Positions 43,813 to 52,047 of a stretch of DNA of 64,000 nt are shown here, piece by piece. Source of the DNA: Pseudomonadota bacterium (lineage in GTDB: Bacteria > Desulfobacterota > Syntrophobacteria > Syntrophobacterales > Syntrophobacteraceae); contig JAEZHY010000120.1 in the NCBI GenBank assembly GCA_023416335.1, positions 1 through 64,000 of the forward strand, in the 5' to 3' direction. Positions within the stretch are counted from its first letter, which is position 1. Every line of letters begins with the position of its first letter. The translations under genes were made by a program, and so were the position numbers. The notes under the pieces were generated by a model. That model searched no databases and was not told the origin of the DNA. It was given only the letters and a program-made list of their open reading frames with translations.

Positions 43813-45255
43813 TCAAGCCTGCGGCTCAATGCCCGCAAGACGTTTTGCAGCTTCTTTTTTGGCCTTTACATTGCTTTCCCGCAAAATGGTGATGCGGTGA
43901 GCTTCCGGCGATCCGCCTCCATGAATGTCGGAGATGGTGTCGGCGCTTTCCATTACGAGTTTTTCGACCAGCCGGTACATCTTGATCCTGTTTTCAACCG
44001 GGATATCCGCCCGCCCCTTGAGGTACTTCTTCAAAAGATCGCCAATCTCGGGGTTGGTCAGATCGCGGTCCGAAGGCATGTCGGCAACGAAGCCGCCGGC
44101 GATGTCCACGAGCAGCCTGCCCGCTTCGGCCATTTCCTTGCCTTCGTGAATCTTGGATGCATTGGCAAGCACGGGGTCGATAAAGTAATTGCCGGAGGCT
44201 TCCGCCCTGCCCTCATAGGAAGCGGCGAGGCTGCAGCCGTACAGGGTCTCCGCCCTGTGGATCATGTCGATGATCTTGTTCTTCAGATGGCTGGCTTTGT
44301 CGGTGCCGTTGTAGTCCATCATGACCATTGCAGCTCCGACCATGCAGTCGATCTTCCCTGCCTTGCAACCGCCGTGGCTCTGACGATGGAAAGCGGAGAA
44401 GCGGTTCACCATATCGACGGCGAATTCAACTTCACCACACATGAATACGCGTTCCCACGGAACGAAGACATCGTCGAAGATCAGGGTGGGACAGTATTTC
44501 GAGTACATGACGTTCCCACGATCGCAGCCGTCCAGTTCCCTGGTATCGAGGCTCGACCTGCCGACGACGTGAATAAGGCCCGGACTGTCGGTCGGAATGG
44601 CAAATGAAACGGCATAATCTTCATCGCCTTTCCTGAGGGCCCGGGTCGGCAGCACTATGGTTTCGTGAGCGGACAGCGATCCCGTTTGATGGGCCTTCGC
44701 ACCGCGCACCACGATACCGTCAGCCCTGCGCTCTACCACGTGCACGTACATATCCTTGTCTTCCTGCTCGTGGGGGCCAAGCGACCTGTCGCCCTTAACG
44801 TCCGTTACGCCGGCATTGCCGGTCAGATCGTTTTTCTGCACGTATTTCAGAAACTCGACAAACCGCGAGTTGTACTGCGTGCCGTATTTCTTGTCGATGT
44901 CGTAGGTTACGATCGACAGGGCCGAGAGGCAGTCCAGGCCCGTACACCGCTGGAAGCATGTGCCCACCCGGTTTCCCATGGCGCGGTTGATCTTCACACG
45001 GGCGACCAGATCTTCAATCGACCTCGGCGGCAGGGTGTAACGGTTTACCGGTTCGTTGATGAGGGTGCTCTGAGTAATGATAAGAGACTTGTATTCCTCG
45101 AGTTCGGCCATTTCATACGTTGCCGCGGTGGCTTCTATGCCGGCGCGTATTCTCGGATTATCGACTACGTTTTCGATTCTCTCACCGAACATGTAGACAG
45201 TCGGCTTGAGCTTTCGAAGACTGTCGATGTATTCCTGTTTTGTCTTTACTCCCAT
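43813..45255 (-). CDS. 4-hydroxybutyryl-CoA dehydratase-family [4Fe-4S] flavoprotein
   Basis: A 480-residue protein of the HpaB/4-hydroxybutyryl-CoA dehydratase family. The iron-sulfur ligands of the Clostridium dehydratase (Cys99, Cys103, His292, Cys299) have exact counterparts: Cys100 and Cys104 in GTCFQRC, and His290 and Cys297 in FHRQSHGGCKAG. True oxygen-dependent HpaB hydroxylases lack these. It therefore should be a radical dehydratase or delta-isomerase, removing water from a non-activated position of a hydroxyacyl-CoA or a related acid. AAAGGTGA precedes ATG 45255. It is followed by a hairpin and an Fe-S protein, and preceded by the 2-oxoacid oxidoreductase. Confidence 0.88.
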   Translation of the reverse strand: MGVKTKQEYIDSLRKLKPTVYMFGERIENVVDNPRIRAGIEATAATYEMAELEEYKSLIITQSTLINEPVNRYTLPPRSIEDLVARVKINRAMGNRVGTCFQRCTGLDCLSALSIVTYDIDKKYGTQYNSRFVEFLKYVQKNDLTGNAGVTDVKGDRSLGPHEQEDKDMYVHVVERRADGIVVRGAKAHQTGSLSAHETIVLPTRALRKGDEDYAVSFAIPTDSPGLIHVVGRSSLDTRELDGCDRGNVMYSKYCPTLIFDDVFVPWERVFMCGEVEFAVDMVNRFSAFHRQSHGGCKAGKIDCMVGAAMVMMDYNGTDKASHLKNKIIDMIHRAETLYGCSLAASYEGRAEASGNYFIDPVLANASKIHEGKEMAEAGRLLVDIAGGFVADMPSDRDLTNPEIGDLLKKYLKGRADIPVENRIKMYRLVEKLVMESADTISDIHGGGSPEAHRITILRESNVKAKKEAAKRLAGIEPQA

Positions 45256-45379
45256 CGCAGTTCACCTTTCATGGTCGGGTTCGCTCACGAGTAAGGCCGC
45301 GGAGACCGCGTCGTCCCCAGGAAGAAAGCACCGGACATGACAATGCCCGGAAATGCGGTCCCCGCGGGAGACTGACAAT

Positions 45380-45925
45380 TTACTTCATCTGCTCCCTGAT
45401 GGCATTGAAGCCTATCTCGAATGCCTTCAAGTTTACCTGATCCTTCCCCTTGGGCACCGATTTGACTATCGTTTTCTCCAGCGCTTCCCTGCTGACGACA
45501 CCCGTTGCCGCGCAAAGGGCGCCCAGCATGATGACGTTTGCCGTAACAGGCGCTTCGAGTTCATTACGGGAAATCGTAGTTGCCGCAACTTTAAGAACCT
45601 TCGAGATTCCTTCCGGCACTTCCGTGATCATGGAACTATCGATTATAAGCAAACCGGAGGGCTTCAAAACCTTTGCATAACGCGTTATCGAATCCGGCGC
45701 CTGGGCAACGAGCACGTCCGGATGCGTTACGCGCGGGAACACGATCGGTTGGTCGGAAACTATAACCCAGGTGGCTGCGAACCCGCCCCTCTGCTCGGAG
45801 GAATAGGCCTGAGTCTGGGCTGCATATTTATCGTCATATGATACGGCGGCCTCTCCCAACATGAGGCCGGCTGTAATCGACCCCTGTCCGCCGAGGCCCG
45901 CAAACGTGATTTCTACGCGGCTCAT
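45380..45925 (-). CDS. korC: 2-oxoacid:ferredoxin oxidoreductase, gamma subunit
   Basis: A 181-residue subunit: MSRVEITFAGLGGQGSITAG is the typical start of KorC/VorC/IorB-type chains, followed by YSSEQRGGFAATWVIVSD. The ATG at 45925 overlaps the beta-subunit stop (ATGA). With the alpha, beta and delta chains it makes a complete KorDABC-type enzyme that converts a 2-oxoacid and CoA to acyl-CoA, CO2 and reduced ferredoxin. The substrate (2-oxoglutarate, a branched or an aryl 2-oxoacid) cannot be fixed by sequence alone. Confidence 0.92.
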   Translation of the reverse strand: MSRVEITFAGLGGQGSITAGLMLGEAAVSYDDKYAAQTQAYSSEQRGGFAATWVIVSDQPIVFPRVTHPDVLVAQAPDSITRYAKVLKPSGLLIIDSSMITEVPEGISKVLKVAATTISRNELEAPVTANVIMLGALCAATGVVSREALEKTIVKSVPKGKDQVNLKAFEIGFNAIREQMK

Positions 45926-46755
45926 GACCTGCCTCCCATGACGTTGTCTTTCAACACTTTCCATTCGGCAGAGAGCTCGGGCTTTTCTATGTCGACGAAC
46001 TCGCCTACGACGATCTTCCCCTTCAGTGCTTCGGGATCCATATCTTTGGCTTTATCGATCCTTACGCTGTTCTCTTTGTACATTTTCAGGAGATCCAGCG
46101 CATTGCCGCTCTTGGTCACCTTCCCGTACTGGACCGGGCACTGGCTGATGATCTCGATGAAGGCGAACCCATCCGAGGTTATTGCTTTCTTGATGGATTT
46201 GGTAATCTGCCGTGGCTGGTACGTGGTCCACCTTGCCACGAAAGGTGCACCCGCTGCCGCCACCAGCGCAGATATATCGAAAGTGTATTCCAGGGTCCCG
46301 TACGGGTTCGTCATGGTACGCACGCCGCGCGGCGTTGTCGGAGCGGTCTGCCCGCCGGTCATGGCATATATACCGTTGTTGACCAGAATGACCTTGATGC
46401 CGATGTTTCTCCTTGCCGCATGAATGAGGTGGTTTCCCCCGATTGCTGCAAGGTCTCCGTCGCCGCTTGCCACCATGACCTTCTGGCTCGGCAGTCCGAG
46501 TTTCAGGCCAGTTGCGAAAGCTATCGGCCGGCCATGAGTGGTGTGAAGGGTATCTGCGTTGAAAAGCGGACTAGGGATCCAGGCGGAGCAGCCGATACCG
46601 GACACAAACGCGAATTCATCCATATCCATTCCGAGTTCGTCGATTGCGCGAAGGATCGACTGAATGATGATTCCATTGCCGCAACCCGGGCAGTTGGTGG
46701 TCTTCTTTACATGCGGGCGCATGAACTTCTTGAGAGGGTGCTGGATTTCGCTCAT
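45922..46755 (-). CDS. korB: 2-oxoacid:ferredoxin oxidoreductase, beta (TPP) subunit
   Basis: A 277-residue chain binding thiamine diphosphate. The motif GDGDLAAIGGNHLIHAARR, ending in NNGIYAMTGGQ, is the TPP/Mg site, and CPGCGNGIIIQSILRA near the start carries Cys ligands of the proximal [4Fe-4S] cluster together with GCSAWIPSPLF. ATGA overlaps link it to both the alpha and the gamma gene, so the three chains are translated in step. Confidence 0.95.
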   Translation of the reverse strand: MSEIQHPLKKFMRPHVKKTTNCPGCGNGIIIQSILRAIDELGMDMDEFAFVSGIGCSAWIPSPLFNADTLHTTHGRPIAFATGLKLGLPSQKVMVASGDGDLAAIGGNHLIHAARRNIGIKVILVNNGIYAMTGGQTAPTTPRGVRTMTNPYGTLEYTFDISALVAAAGAPFVARWTTYQPRQITKSIKKAITSDGFAFIEIISQCPVQYGKVTKSGNALDLLKMYKENSVRIDKAKDMDPEALKGKIVVGEFVDIEKPELSAEWKVLKDNVMGGRS

Positions 46756-47912
46756 CTGATCATCTCCTTGAGACGACCCAGAACATATTCAGGATCATGA
46801 ATTTGTCCGAGGATCTGCGGACCAATAAAATCAACCCTGCATGCATGGGCTGCTTCGGCCTTGATATATGGGAAAAGCTGACCGCAGTTGTTTTCGAGTA
46901 CGATCATGCGGTCAACGCTTTCGGCCATCTTCCTGATTTCATCGCCGGGGAACGGCCAGCAGGTGATAAAGCGGAACGTTCCCACCTTCAGGCCTTCTGC
47001 CCGGGCAAGATCGGCGGCAGCCTTTGCCGATCTTGAAACAGATCCGTAGGAGACGAACACTATATCGGCGCCTTCATAATCCTTTTCGACATCGATGATT
47101 TTGGAGGCGTTATCCGTTATCTTCGCTATGGGCTTCGTTATGAAGTTGTGCATGACCTCAGGATCGCTGAGATTCCGCATTCCGTGCTCGTCGTGGCACG
47201 AACTCGTCACGTGCGCTTTGAGGCCCTTCCCGAATATCGGCATCGGAGCAACGTCTGTAGCCATGAAATCCTGGCGGTTCATCGGTCCGTCGGTTCCGGT
47301 CTGAATCTTTCTGCTTGCAAGCGCCAGTTCTTTTTCATCGGGAATCACAACACGTTCCCGCATATGCCCGATGAAGCCCTCCGCCATGAGGAAGACCGGT
47401 ACACGGAACTGTTCGGAGAGGTTGAAAGCACGCACCGTCAAGTCGAACATTTCCTGAGGACTGTTGGGGCACAGCGCGATTATCTGATAGTCGCCGTGCG
47501 ATCCGCGCGCCACCTGCACAATGTCACCGGCCAGGCCGATCGAAGGAACACCCGTTGACGGTCCAAGCCGCTGAACGTCAATGATCACGAGCGGCGTTTC
47601 CGTCGCAACCGCAAAACCGATGTTTTCCTGCATCAGGCTGATTCCGGGGCCGGACGTCGCCGTCAACACTTTGCATCCGCCCCAGGAAGCTCCCACTATC
47701 GCCGAAATGGCACTGATCTCGTCTTCGGTCTGAAGGAAAATCCCCCCGAATTTCGGAAGCTTCGCAGCAAGGTGGTTGATTATTTCCGTTGCGGGTGTGA
47801 TGGGGTAGCCGGCTGCAAAGTTGCACCCTGCTGCAAGGGCACCTTCGGCACAGGCAACGTTGCCCATCAGGAAATGAGTGCCAACATTTACGTTTCCTGT
47901 TTTACTGCTCAT
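46752..47912 (-). CDS. korA: 2-oxoacid:ferredoxin oxidoreductase, alpha subunit
   Basis: A 386-residue chain: GNVACAEGALAAGCNFAAGYPITPATEI starts the pyruvate:ferredoxin oxidoreductase domain I (quoted residues about 14-41 in two parts: GNVACAEGALAAG and CNFAAGYPITPATEI), followed by ATSGPGISLMQENIG and the domain II region YGSVSRSAKAAADLARAEG. The start is placed at ATG 47912 with GGGAG upstream; it overlaps the delta-subunit end by 11 bp. A longer frame to 47963 lies within korD and is unlikely. Confidence 0.93.
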   Translation of the reverse strand: MSSKTGNVNVGTHFLMGNVACAEGALAAGCNFAAGYPITPATEIINHLAAKLPKFGGIFLQTEDEISAISAIVGASWGGCKVLTATSGPGISLMQENIGFAVATETPLVIIDVQRLGPSTGVPSIGLAGDIVQVARGSHGDYQIIALCPNSPQEMFDLTVRAFNLSEQFRVPVFLMAEGFIGHMRERVVIPDEKELALASRKIQTGTDGPMNRQDFMATDVAPMPIFGKGLKAHVTSSCHDEHGMRNLSDPEVMHNFITKPIAKITDNASKIIDVEKDYEGADIVFVSYGSVSRSAKAAADLARAEGLKVGTFRFITCWPFPGDEIRKMAESVDRMIVLENNCGQLFPYIKAEAAHACRVDFIGPQILGQIHDPEYVLGRLKEMIR

Positions 47913-48159
47913 CTTCTCCCTTTTCTCCAGCCGAAGGCTCTTTGGCATCTTTTTCGACCACAATGGAAAAGTCCGGGCAATAGATCATGCAGTTCTGACA
48001 GCCGGTGCACTTTTCCTGTCCATCGATCTGCGGCGGCACGTATCCGGCATTGTTCATCTTCTCCGATGCCTTGAATAGAGACACGGGACAAACGAATGTG
48101 CAAATGCCGCAATCCTCCACTCCCTTGCAGCTCTGTTCAAGCACTGTGACCTTGGGCAT
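47902..48159 (-). CDS. korD: 2-oxoacid:ferredoxin oxidoreductase, delta (ferredoxin) subunit
   Basis: An 85-residue 2[4Fe-4S] ferredoxin-like chain. Cluster motifs are CKGVEDCGICTFVCP, with a slightly longer first Cys spacing, and CTGCQNCMIYCP. It passes electrons from the TPP chain to free ferredoxin. It is the first of the four subunit genes (order D-A-B-C), 20 bp after the dehydrogenase stop, with GGAGGAG before ATG 48159. Confidence 0.93.
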   Translation of the reverse strand: MPKVTVLEQSCKGVEDCGICTFVCPVSLFKASEKMNNAGYVPPQIDGQEKCTGCQNCMIYCPDFSIVVEKDAKEPSAGEKGEDEQ

Positions 48160-48179
48160 TCACTCCTCCATTATGTCTT

Positions 48180-49133
48180 TTACAACTTCACTGGAAATTC
48201 AGGTTCCCTGCCGGCCAGAACAGCCAAAACGTCCTTGGCAACCATGCTCATTCGGATCATGGCTTCTTCCGAATGGGCGGACATGTGGGGAGTCCCCACG
48301 AAGTCTTCCATTTTGCAGAGCGGATGATCGCAGTTGATGGGTTCGTTTTCGTATACGTCCGAACCTACACCGGCAATTCTCTTCTCACGAAGAGCCTCGA
48401 TGACGTCTTCCTCTTTCCAGAGAATTCCTCTCGCCATATTGATGATAAAAGCCGTCTTTTTCATCAGCTTCAGGAGGTCTGCATTGACGAAATGCCGCGT
48501 CTCGGGGAGAAATGGAAGGTTTATGGATATGAAATCAGATTCTGAAAAGACCGTTTCTTTCGATACCATTCCGGCGCCAATTTCTGTTTCCGCCTGGGGA
48601 TAGGCTATAGCGTCGTAGTAAATGACCTTCATCCCGAACCCCTGGCTGCAGATGCGGGCTGTCTGCTGGCCGATCCTGCCGAAGCCCAGGACCCCCAGCG
48701 TCTTACCATGAAGCTCCGTACCGATAAGCCTGTACCGCGCATCCCATTCACCGGCCCTGAGGGCATCGTCACCGAGCTTGACCTTCTTTGCGAGCATCAG
48801 CGCCAGAGCCACGAAGTGCTCCGCGACGCTTTCCGTATTCGCCGTCGGAGTGTAAACAACTTTTATGCCGTGGTCTTTCGCAGCGTTCAGGTCGATAGCG
48901 TCAAGCCCGACCCCATGCCGTCCTATTACTTTGAGCTTCGGAGCCGCTTCGATTATACCGCGGGTCACCGCACCGTTTGCTCGAATGATGATGGCGTCCA
49001 CGTCGGCCGCCTGCGCAATTACATCCTCCTCTTTGAAAGAGTTTGCATAGGCCAGATCGCAGTTTTGTTTCAGAAGATCAGTTCCGCAGGAGTGCATTTT
49101 CTCGTAGAGGAGTACTTTGTACTTGGGAGCCAT
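48180..49133 (-). CDS. D-2-hydroxyacid dehydrogenase (SerA/GyaR-like)
   Basis: A 317-residue NAD-dependent dehydrogenase: VLGFGRIGQQTARI is the Rossmann nucleotide loop (about residue 148), ARGILWKEED carries the catalytic Arg, YENEPI the Glu and TPHMSAHSEEAM the His. Without a C-terminal ACT domain it is not a classical SerA. It would oxidise a 2-hydroxyacid to the 2-oxoacid used by the KorDABC enzyme encoded immediately after, an attractive coupling. Start ATG 49133 has AAGGAT seven bases upstream; an ATG at 49214 gives a 27-residue extension and is less likely. Confidence 0.9.
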   Translation of the reverse strand: MAPKYKVLLYEKMHSCGTDLLKQNCDLAYANSFKEEDVIAQAADVDAIIIRANGAVTRGIIEAAPKLKVIGRHGVGLDAIDLNAAKDHGIKVVYTPTANTESVAEHFVALALMLAKKVKLGDDALRAGEWDARYRLIGTELHGKTLGVLGFGRIGQQTARICSQGFGMKVIYYDAIAYPQAETEIGAGMVSKETVFSESDFISINLPFLPETRHFVNADLLKLMKKTAFIINMARGILWKEEDVIEALREKRIAGVGSDVYENEPINCDHPLCKMEDFVGTPHMSAHSEEAMIRMSMVAKDVLAVLAGREPEFPVKL

Positions 49134-49231
49134 AGACAATATCCTTTTGATACGCGTGAAAAACTCACCAAACTCAACTCTGGCCGACGTGCGGCCCGGC
49201 AACGGGGAATTCATTTCTTCCGGCACTTAAT

Positions 49232-49270
49232 ATTGTTAACAATCCTATTAGCAATTTTGTTAGCTGTCAA
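49232..49270 (-). promoter_or_regulatory. Promoter and operator heading the catabolic block
   Basis: On the minus strand TTGACA (49270-49265), a 17-bp spacer and TAGGAT (49247-49242). The perfect palindrome ATTGTTAACAAT (49232-49243) covers the start point and overlaps the -10 box, a repressor-like position. A direct repeat of TTAGC lies in the spacer. The leader to the ATG at 49133 is about 100 bases. Confidence 0.7.
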
Positions 49271-49595
49271 CTCTAAATTGAAGCCCTGCGCAAATTTATG
49301 GGCGGGATGCAAACCTTTTATTCACAGGGTTTTTCGGATTTCCGGGTAGGTATGTACGTTGAGGTGGAAGGCTCTCGATCTTACGAAATCCAAGGGTCGG
49401 AAGACCTTGAAAAATCCCGGACGGAGCCGCCCGTTTCGACGCCATTTCGGCAGGTGCTGCTTAACGGACGTTCGAGAAATATGTAATCAGGAGTGGATGC
49501 CCCACGGTATTGATGGCGTAGAGGCATGAGGCAGTAGCCGGCGGAGAAGAAAATCGCCGAACACAAGATATAAATGTCGATGCCTGGAGCGGTTT
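49271..49595. other. Gene-free stretch upstream of the catabolic-block promoter
   Basis: Between the promoter and the stop of the PocR-type kinase no protein-like frame or clear hairpin was found. Confidence 0.4.
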
Positions 49596-51866
49596 TTATT
49601 CTGCAGGCGCTTCCTGTTTCGCCGGCAGACTGACAATGAAGCGGGAACCCTTCCCGGGAGTGCTTTCGGCGGTGATTTTCCCCCCATGCCGCTCCGCTAT
49701 TTTCCTGCAGATGGCAAGCCCCATTCCGGTTCCCTCGAATTCGGACTGACCATGCAGGCGCTGGAAAGGAGCGAAAATACGGTCCAGATACTTTTCATCG
49801 AAACCGATTCCGTTATCTTCAAAGAAAAGCCTGCAGACATTAGGCTCAGGGAAGTCCCCGTAGATCTTCACATTTGGTTTTTCACCATCGTTTACAAACT
49901 TTAATGCATTCCCGATGAGGTTCTGAAAGAGTTGACGCATCTGAGTCTTATCGGCATCTATCGTTGGTAGGTCTGAAAATTCGACCGAACCGCCGTTTTC
50001 TTTCAGGCGGTGATCGAAAAGTTGAACAACTTCAACGGCAATCCCGTTCAAATCGACCGCATTCAGGGGTTCAGGCCTTGTAGTGATGCGGGATAAAGTG
50101 AGAAGGTCCTGAATAAGTCGCTGCATTCTGCCGGCTGCGCGTTCCATTCTGGTAAAGTAATTTGATTCGGTCTCATCAAATTTTTGCCCGCTTCTTTCCC
50201 TGATCAGGCCTCCGAACATCTGGATCTTTCTTAGCGGTTCCTGAAGGTCGTGAGAAGCAACGTACGCGAAATCCTGAAGCTCCCGGTTCATCGATTCCAA
50301 TTTTCGAAGAGCTTCGGAGAGTTCGGCAGTCCTTTCCTGAACGCGTATTTCCAACTCATCGCGGGACCTGCGGAGTTCCCTTTCCATCCGCTTTCGCTCG
50401 GTTATATCTCGGGCCACATGAACCGTTCCCATCATCTCGCCGTGTTCGTCATAGAGCGGAGTCGTGCTGATGAGAAAATCGCCGCCGAATCGATCTTCAT
50501 GCAGTTCGGCCATATGTTCGCGACCATCGAGCATCGTCAGAGAATGCGGGCAGGTGTGAGGCGGAGAATCCAAGCAGTGCACCAATTCATAGCAGTGAGC
50601 ACCTGCGCATTGATCGGGAATTGTTCCCATCCTGCGCACCATTTCCCGATTGGCCCGAACGATTCGGTGCTCGGTATCCAGTATGGCTATCAAATCAGGC
50701 ACGCTGTCGAAAGTCCGTTCCCACTCCTGTTTTGCCTTCAGAAGCTCGGCTTCGGTCCGCTTACGTTCGGCAATTTCTTCCTGGAGGAGTGCATTTGACC
50801 TCTCGAGTTCCACGGTTCTTTGCAGAACAAGTTCTTCAAGCTGGTGATGATACTTATCAAGCTCGGCCTGGACCATCTTGCGGTCGGTTATGTCTATACC
50901 CATTTCCAGAATAAGCTTGGAACCGTCCGTGTCGAAAAACGGAAAATCAAATACCTGGTAATCGCGGCCGTCCGGCCCTTTCCACTCCCATTCATGGGAC
51001 ATCATATCCTGCAGCACTTTAAAACTTTCGCAGACTTCACACGGTTCGCCGCGGCCGAAAAGATGCTCGAAGCAGCGCAGCCCGACAGACTCCCCGAATC
51101 GCTCACGGAAAACTCTGTTCGCGAACGGGACATGGTAATCGGGTGTCAACAGGACAACATACGCAGGCAGTTCGTTCAGGACATTTTTGAAGAGCTGGCG
51201 CTCGGCCGTCAGCTTCTCGGTTGTCTTCTTCAATTCTGCCGTTCGTCGCTCGACACGTGCCTCCAGTTCTTCATGACTTCTCTTCAGTTCCAGGTTCCGT
51301 TCTTCAAGTCTCCTCCGGGCTACCTGAAGCTCCCGTTCATTCTCCAGCTGTTTCATCTGCTTCAGACCAAGGCTGGCGATCATCTCGGCAAATGATGTCA
51401 GGAAGGAGAGGATGGCGGGAAGGGTGCTCTTTTGCACCACAGGGATTTCTGAGAGGGCTTCCATGTACAGCGATTCGTCGAAACCAAATTCCCACGCCTG
51501 TGCGCGGAAAAACTCCATATCGGGGCGATCGGTAAAAAACTGACCAATGAACGCATTTGCGAGGTGCTCCCCTTCAATAATAATCGGAGAGGCGGCATCC
51601 GTGAGTCCGTTCGGGCAGCGGTAAAGAGAAAACAGTTTTCCCTCGAGCAGCGAATTGGCAAGTCTCGTATCACTCTCTATACATCGCTTTCGCGTGGTTT
51701 CGTTTGACCTGTGGAATTCGGTGCATACTCTTTGCCACCTGGAAGCTACAAGGACCTCTCCATCAAGGTCGATGATGGCGGCGGGTATCCCTACCGCATC
51801 ATGGAAATTTTCGAGGAGCTTTTGCGTCTTGGCAATATCGATAAGATCTTTGAGAATGTATTCCAT
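49596..51866 (-). CDS. Sensor histidine kinase with PocR and PAS domains
   Basis: A 756-residue soluble kinase without membrane spans. Residues 1-170 are a PocR ligand-binding domain (KLLENFHDAVGIPAAIID, TEFHRSNETTRKRCIESD, LYRCPNGLTDAASPI), a fold that senses small organic molecules. A coiled coil (about 185-235) leads to two PAS domains (about 250-350 and 430-540), then HisKA (YVASHDLQEPLRKI near 580) and the ATPase domain (NLIGNALKFV, DNGIGFDEKY, GTGMGLAICRKI). Start ATG 51866 has AGGA upstream. No response regulator is adjacent; it may serve the neighbouring catabolic block. Confidence 0.9.
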   Translation of the reverse strand: MEYILKDLIDIAKTQKLLENFHDAVGIPAAIIDLDGEVLVASRWQRVCTEFHRSNETTRKRCIESDTRLANSLLEGKLFSLYRCPNGLTDAASPIIIEGEHLANAFIGQFFTDRPDMEFFRAQAWEFGFDESLYMEALSEIPVVQKSTLPAILSFLTSFAEMIASLGLKQMKQLENERELQVARRRLEERNLELKRSHEELEARVERRTAELKKTTEKLTAERQLFKNVLNELPAYVVLLTPDYHVPFANRVFRERFGESVGLRCFEHLFGRGEPCEVCESFKVLQDMMSHEWEWKGPDGRDYQVFDFPFFDTDGSKLILEMGIDITDRKMVQAELDKYHHQLEELVLQRTVELERSNALLQEEIAERKRTEAELLKAKQEWERTFDSVPDLIAILDTEHRIVRANREMVRRMGTIPDQCAGAHCYELVHCLDSPPHTCPHSLTMLDGREHMAELHEDRFGGDFLISTTPLYDEHGEMMGTVHVARDITERKRMERELRRSRDELEIRVQERTAELSEALRKLESMNRELQDFAYVASHDLQEPLRKIQMFGGLIRERSGQKFDETESNYFTRMERAAGRMQRLIQDLLTLSRITTRPEPLNAVDLNGIAVEVVQLFDHRLKENGGSVEFSDLPTIDADKTQMRQLFQNLIGNALKFVNDGEKPNVKIYGDFPEPNVCRLFFEDNGIGFDEKYLDRIFAPFQRLHGQSEFEGTGMGLAICRKIAERHGGKITAESTPGKGSRFIVSLPAKQEAPAE

Positions 51867-52047
51867 TTCAATTCCTGAACGGGACCGACATAACTGCAAA
51901 TCGACGAGACTGCCGCAAGTAAATACTTGAGACCTTTTCGGACAAATGTCTAAACAAAGCATTATAACAGCCAAAACCCCTTAGGGTCCACATCATCCTT
52001 CGCTTTTAGAAGAAGGTCAAAGCTAGCAGGATTTTGTGCCGTTCCGG

